Shown here: positions 6,913-9,680 of the stretch, one piece after another | Layout: each line of letters begins with the position of its first letter | Position numbering within the stretch: the stretch's first letter is position 1 | Assembly: GCA_030670005.1 (NCBI GenBank) | Contig: DAOVCL010000064.1 | Coordinates: 1 to 9,680 of the forward strand | DNA: 9,680 nt | Direction: 5' to 3' | From: Candidatus Zixiibacteriota bacterium | Lineage (GTDB): Bacteria; SM23-81; DAOVCL01 | Notes under the pieces: model-generated | The model's input: only the letters and a program-made list of their open reading frames with translations | What the model was told of the DNA's origin: nothing | The model's database searches: none | Program-made: the position numbers and the translations under genes

Positions 6913-6969
6913 TTTATTTTTGCAAAAATAAAAAAGGCCCATCTCTTACCCCGCGGGCAAAGAAGGGCC
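6913..6969 (-). terminator. Intrinsic terminator fused to a 20-bp palindrome
   Basis: Arms ggccc (6936-6940) and gggcc (6965-6969) enclose further partial pairing (TCTT/AAGA and the palindrome CCCGCGGG). On the minus strand the stem is followed by TTTTTTATTTTTG. That T-run forms half of a perfect 20-bp palindrome, tttatttttg/caaaaataaa, at 6913-6932. The terminator probably ends the lnt transcript, about 250 bases past its stop. It is also about 190 bases before the next start, so control of that gene by attenuation cannot be excluded. Confidence 0.7.
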
Positions 6970-7090
6970 ATCAGACAATTTTGGGCATTTCACCACCCCC
7001 TTAAGAGTTAGGAATTGATCAAATCATCTCCATTGCAACACATATAAAATAATAATTTTGAGAGGGTTTGTCAACACCTTTTAACGGATT

Positions 7091-7152
7091 GGGGTCAGGC
7101 TGAAAAATAGAGATAACTACTACTGCGTAATTAGTATTTAGAGGTTTGACCC
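7091..7152. repeat. REP-like element with GGGTCA/TGACCC ends
   Basis: The element is about 60 bp and bounded by gggtca (7092-7097) and tgaccc (7147-7152). It has internal inverted arms tacta/tagta around ctgcgtaat, and aaata/tattt nearby. The GGGTCA...TGACCC layout resembles short repeats that often accompany IS200-like (REP-associated) transposases. No transposase lies in the window. The other parts of this gap (6970-7090 and 7153-7167) hold nothing I can name. Confidence 0.5.
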
Positions 7153-7167
7153 AGCCCTGTGTGTTTA

Positions 7168-7190
7168 CGGATTGCTCCGCTGTCACCCTT
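7168..7190 (-). repeat. Dispersed 23-bp repeat, copy 2
   Basis: The 23 bases are identical to 1566-1588. A hairpin overlaps the last three bases, as at copy 1, but with different arm sequences. The copy lies directly downstream of lnt. Confidence 0.8.
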
Positions 7191-7220
7191 AAAGTCCCCA
7201 CCTACGGTCGGGACTTTAAG
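7188..7220 (-). repeat. Hairpin overlapping the lnt stop codon
   Basis: Perfect 11-bp arms cttaaagtccc (7188-7198) and gggactttaag (7210-7220) enclose an 11-base loop. The right arm contains the lnt stop codon (7216-7218). A second, outer pair, ggattgct (7170-7177) with agcaatcc (7219-7226), could extend the structure around it. No T-run follows on the minus strand, so it is not a standard terminator. Confidence 0.7.
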
Positions 7221-8709
7221 CAATCCCCTGCCTTCCCCTTTTCACCTTAAATTCGGTGAGGAGGGCTACAATCCCCACCAGGGTGGTTATAGCCGAACAG
7301 AGCTGGGGAAACCAATCCCCCCATTTGGTGTAGAATGTCCTCTTCCCCCTTGGGGGGAGCTCGCCGATCAGGTTCCCCCGGGCAAGGAGCTTGGTTTGGG
7401 CTATTGCCCTACCATAGGGATCGTAAAGGATGGATATCCCCGTGTTGGCACAGCGAGCCATACTTATGCGATTTTCCACCGCCCGGAACTTAGCTATCCC
7501 ACAGTGCTGAAAGGGGCCTGTTGTCCGGCCGAACCAGCCATCGTTGGTCACATTTACCAAAAAGTCTGCTCCCCCCCTTACGAACTTTCTCACCAGGTCT
7601 GGGAAGATGGCCTCAAAACAGATGAGAGTGGCAAAATGGCCCTTGCTCAGGTGAAAAATGGTGAAATTTTTTCCGGGGGAGAAGTCAGCCTCTCCCAGGT
7701 TTATCCTCCTCAATATAGGTAGCTTCTGGTCAAATGGTATCCTCTCCGAGAAGGGGACAAGTTGGATCTTGTAGTAATGTTGCACATCCTCAAGTTGAGG
7801 CCGAAAGAGGAATACGGCGTTGTAGTATCTGGGTTCACCGTTTTGGCCGTAAGTATAATCCGGGGCTCCAACCAGAAGGGGAATCCTCAGCTCCTCGCTC
7901 AATTCTGCAACCCTCTCCCTATACACCTGACGGTGCATAAGATAACAGGGGATGGAAGTCTCCGGCCAGATTATCAGATCCGAACCCTGGGAGGCAATCA
8001 TCCGGGACATCTCCAGATAGGTATCGATATTATAATCCAGGAAACGGGAATCCCACTTGACCTTCTGATCGATATTTCCCTGGATCAGACTTACCTTTAT
8101 CCTCTCCCCCTGGTCAGCGGGGTGGATGAGGCTGCGACCCCAAAGATAGGGGAGAAGGAGGAAAACAGTAAGGAGAAAAAGATAGGAATATCTTCTCCTG
8201 CGGTGGAGGATGAGGAAACCGAGGAGGTTAAGGGAGACCACCCAAAATGATATTCCCTCTGAGCCGGTTATGGTGGCTATCTGGATGAAGGGCAGAGAAT
8301 AGCCCTGGGTATAGCTCAGGTTTAGCCAGGGAAAGGCCAGTTGCCCCTGGGATCTCAGATATTCCAAGCTTACCCAAAGAAATGGGGTGACCAGAAGGGC
8401 GGCCCACCGGCTCCTTCGCTGAAAAAGCCCAAAGAGAAGACCGTAGAGAAGCCCATAGAGGGAGAGGACAAGGATGGCCCCTATCCCCCCCCATACGGTG
8501 GCCCAGCATATCCAGAAGAGACAGAGGGAGTTGGTGAGGAGGCCCCAAAGATAGCCCAGCCGACAAGAGGAGGAAAGATCAACTCCAATCAGGGCCTCCC
8601 AAAGGGGAATAAGCGATATAAAGGCCAAGGAACCCAGAGGGAATGGGGGAAATGATAGGGAGAAGAGAAAAGCTGAAAGTCCAACCAGAAGAAGGCGCCT
8701 CCGCTCCAT
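7216..8709 (-). CDS. lnt: Apolipoprotein N-acyltransferase
   Basis: The protein has 497 residues, close to the usual length of about 500. Lnt moves an acyl chain from phospholipid to the N-terminal cysteine of apolipoproteins in the inner membrane, the last step of lipoprotein maturation. Residues 1-195 carry several membrane segments and the conserved FPWLNLSYTQ (126-135). A nitrilase-like periplasmic domain follows at about 205-465, with one membrane segment near 470-488. The catalytic triad is visible: Glu250 in LIIWPETS, Lys314 in YYKIQLVPFSE and Cys364 in LICFEAIFPD, spaced as in E. coli (267, 335, 387). NVTNDGWFG and HCGIAKFRAVENR are also conserved. Only a weak ribosome site (GGAAA) precedes the ATG, which touches the stop of the decayed upstream frame, so translational coupling with the CBS-domain gene was probably its original arrangement. 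The last residues (QGIA) lie in repeat sequence. Confidence 0.95.
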   Translation of the reverse strand: MERRRLLLVGLSAFLFSLSFPPFPLGSLAFISLIPLWEALIGVDLSSSCRLGYLWGLLTNSLCLFWICWATVWGGIGAILVLSLYGLLYGLLFGLFQRRSRWAALLVTPFLWVSLEYLRSQGQLAFPWLNLSYTQGYSLPFIQIATITGSEGISFWVVSLNLLGFLILHRRRRYSYLFLLTVFLLLPYLWGRSLIHPADQGERIKVSLIQGNIDQKVKWDSRFLDYNIDTYLEMSRMIASQGSDLIIWPETSIPCYLMHRQVYRERVAELSEELRIPLLVGAPDYTYGQNGEPRYYNAVFLFRPQLEDVQHYYKIQLVPFSERIPFDQKLPILRRINLGEADFSPGKNFTIFHLSKGHFATLICFEAIFPDLVRKFVRGGADFLVNVTNDGWFGRTTGPFQHCGIAKFRAVENRISMARCANTGISILYDPYGRAIAQTKLLARGNLIGELPPRGKRTFYTKWGDWFPQLCSAITTLVGIVALLTEFKVKRGRQGIA

Positions 8710-8927
8710 TTATGCTTTTCCGTTAGGTTGTTGCCCCTTTTCTTGGGGTCTACTGGCTACCTTCACCTTTTCTATCGACCCTCCAGCGGATGCAATTATC
8801 TCAGACTCCATATCCTGATAGCATATCCTCTCACCTTGGTGGATTGCTTCCCCGTCAGGGAGGAGTCAATGATCTGATTAAACATTTTGATTTTGATTCT
8901 CCCCTGAATAGTCCCCTCCACAACTGG
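8710..8927 (-). pseudogene. Decayed CorC_HlyC C-terminal domain
   Basis: Past the stop of the CBS-domain gene the sequence still reads like that family's C-terminal domain, but split between frames. One frame (8927 to about 8863) gives VVEGTIQGRIKIKMFNQII. The original frame, after stops at 8878 and 8866, is open from 8865 to a TAA at 8710-8712. It gives LPDGEAIHQGERICYQDME, then EIIASAGGSIEKVKVASRP, which fits the family ending of the type iPkkGE...eVieadg.rIekVrv. About 20 residues usual between LPDGE and the next GE are absent. The reading is by eye. Alternatives are assembly errors or chance resemblance; the match of the last 35 residues makes chance unlikely. Confidence 0.55.
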
Positions 8928-9680
8928 TCACCGAATTATCATCCTTGGTATCGTACTCGTCTGAAATCTCTCCGACGATCTCCTCAATTACATCCTCAAA
9001 AGTGACCACTCCTGCTATCCCCCCGTACTCACCTACAACTACGGCAAAGCCCTCGCCCTTCTTCTGAAAGGAGAGGAAGAGCTTCTTCACGCTTCTGGAT
9101 TCTGGCACGAACTCTACTGGTTTCACCAGCTTTCTCAAGGGAGTAGATGAAATGGCGGTAAGAAGCTGGTTTACGGTAACTACACCAATGATGTTCTCTC
9201 TCCTTTCCCGATAGATAGGGATCTTGGAGAAGCCGGTCTTTTGGACAAGATCCATCAACTCTCTTAGGGAAGTTTTAATATCGGCCGCGCAGACATCTCT
9301 CAGGGGAACCATTATCCTCTTTACGGGAACCCCACCGAACCGAAAGACCCTCTCTATCATCTGGTTCTCTTCCCCGCTCCATTTCCCCCCCTCGGCCATT
9401 TCCCTGGAGAGAACAAGAAGCTCATCTTCACCGACCAAGGGAGAGGGTTTCTCCTTCCTCCTTAAACCAATGAGCCCGAGGATAAACCAGGCCAGATTTG
9501 AGAAGATGTATACCAAGGGGAAGAAGAAAATGTAGGCTAACCATAGAGGCCTGGATAGGGAGGAAATCCAGCGGTCGGAATGGGTGTAAAAGAATGACTT
9601 AGGGATGATCTCCCCCCAGATGAGCAGGATGGGGGTGAGGATGATGGTGGAGAGAAGGAATACCTCTCCCTGCAGATAAT
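8878..9680 (-). CDS. CNNM/HlyC-CorC family membrane protein with two CBS domains (5' end missing, C-terminus truncated)
   Basis: The visible part is 266 residues and is open at the right edge, so the N-terminus and the first membrane helices of the DUF21/CNNM domain are outside. Visible residues 1-75 finish that domain: LLSTIILTPILLIWGEIIPK has the family's GE.xPK motif, followed by two hydrophobic segments. CBS domains lie at about 118-175 (VKRIMVPLRDV, GFSKIPIYRE, IIGVVTVNQLL) and 182-242 (LVKPVEFVPES, FAVVVGEYGGIAGVV, EDVIEEIVGEI). Members are divalent-cation or Mg/Co-handling membrane proteins; the name hemolysin is historical. The frame stops shortly after DEYD with a low-complexity tail (GENQNQNV) in place of the CorC_HlyC domain, whose remains follow downstream. 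TTG 9516 is not the start, since coding continues upstream. Whether the shortened protein works is unknown. Confidence 0.85.
   Translation of the reverse strand, partial: YLQGEVFLLSTIILTPILLIWGEIIPKSFFYTHSDRWISSLSRPLWLAYIFFFPLVYIFSNLAWFILGLIGLRRKEKPSPLVGEDELLVLSREMAEGGKWSGEENQMIERVFRFGGVPVKRIMVPLRDVCAADIKTSLRELMDLVQKTGFSKIPIYRERRENIIGVVTVNQLLTAISSTPLRKLVKPVEFVPESRSVKKLFLSFQKKGEGFAVVVGEYGGIAGVVTFEDVIEEIVGEISDEYDTKDDNSVTSCGGDYSGENQNQNV

Noticed and set aside
7159..8655. Open plus-strand frames opposite lnt, up to 187 codons
   Set aside because: lnt has all its family motifs in the other strand. These frames are proline- and glycine-rich shadows.

Overview
The window most likely comes from an uncultured bacterium of the FCB superphylum (the KSB1, Zixibacteria, WOR-3 or Marinimicrobia kind of lineage). 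The base composition is mid-range by eye. The main clue is a pair of secreted proteins ending in a type IX secretion (T9SS/Por) sorting tail, with the motif SQN(Y/H)PNPFN, then NILGQ/NVIGQ, and a final SSGIYFYR...KKMILLR or ASGIYFYR...SKMVVLR. They sit beside cohesin-like, FG-GAP and gingipain-like domains. The species assignment is an inference from protein style only.

Every convincing gene lies on the minus strand, so transcription runs from high to low coordinates. At 8878-9680 is the 3' part of a CNNM/HlyC-CorC family membrane protein with two CBS domains. Its C-terminal CorC_HlyC domain has been broken by frame changes, and remnants fill 8710-8927. Directly abutting these remnants is lnt (7216-8709), apolipoprotein N-acyltransferase, with its Glu-Lys-Cys triad intact. 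A gap at 6725-7215 holds two repeat elements and a strong intrinsic terminator. Then comes a 1113-residue multidomain secreted protein (3383-6724): signal peptide, C25/gingipain-like peptidase, Ig-like domain, seven FG-GAP repeats, FN3 domain and T9SS tail.

The gap at 2552-3382 carries three hairpins or terminators and a run of potential RNA stems at about 2700-2930 that no gene explains. It is followed by a short secreted protein made of one cohesin-like domain plus a T9SS tail (1727-2551). The gap at 1287-1726 has a four-hairpin array and three near-perfect Shine-Dalgarno sequences, two without a gene. Last is the 5' part of a further secreted protein (1-1286): cohesin-like, carboxypeptidase-regulatory-like, HYDIN/ASH-like, then a second cohesin-like start.

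The left two thirds is therefore a cluster of envelope or secreted proteins, each apparently transcribed as its own unit. The right third is membrane housekeeping. Lnt completes lipoprotein maturation, which fits an outer membrane able to carry a T9SS, though no T9SS machinery gene lies in the window. The most unusual signals are in the gaps. One is a 23-bp repeat at two sites 5.6 kb apart, each followed at the same point by a hairpin of different stem sequence. The others are the candidate structured RNA and the decayed CorC domain.
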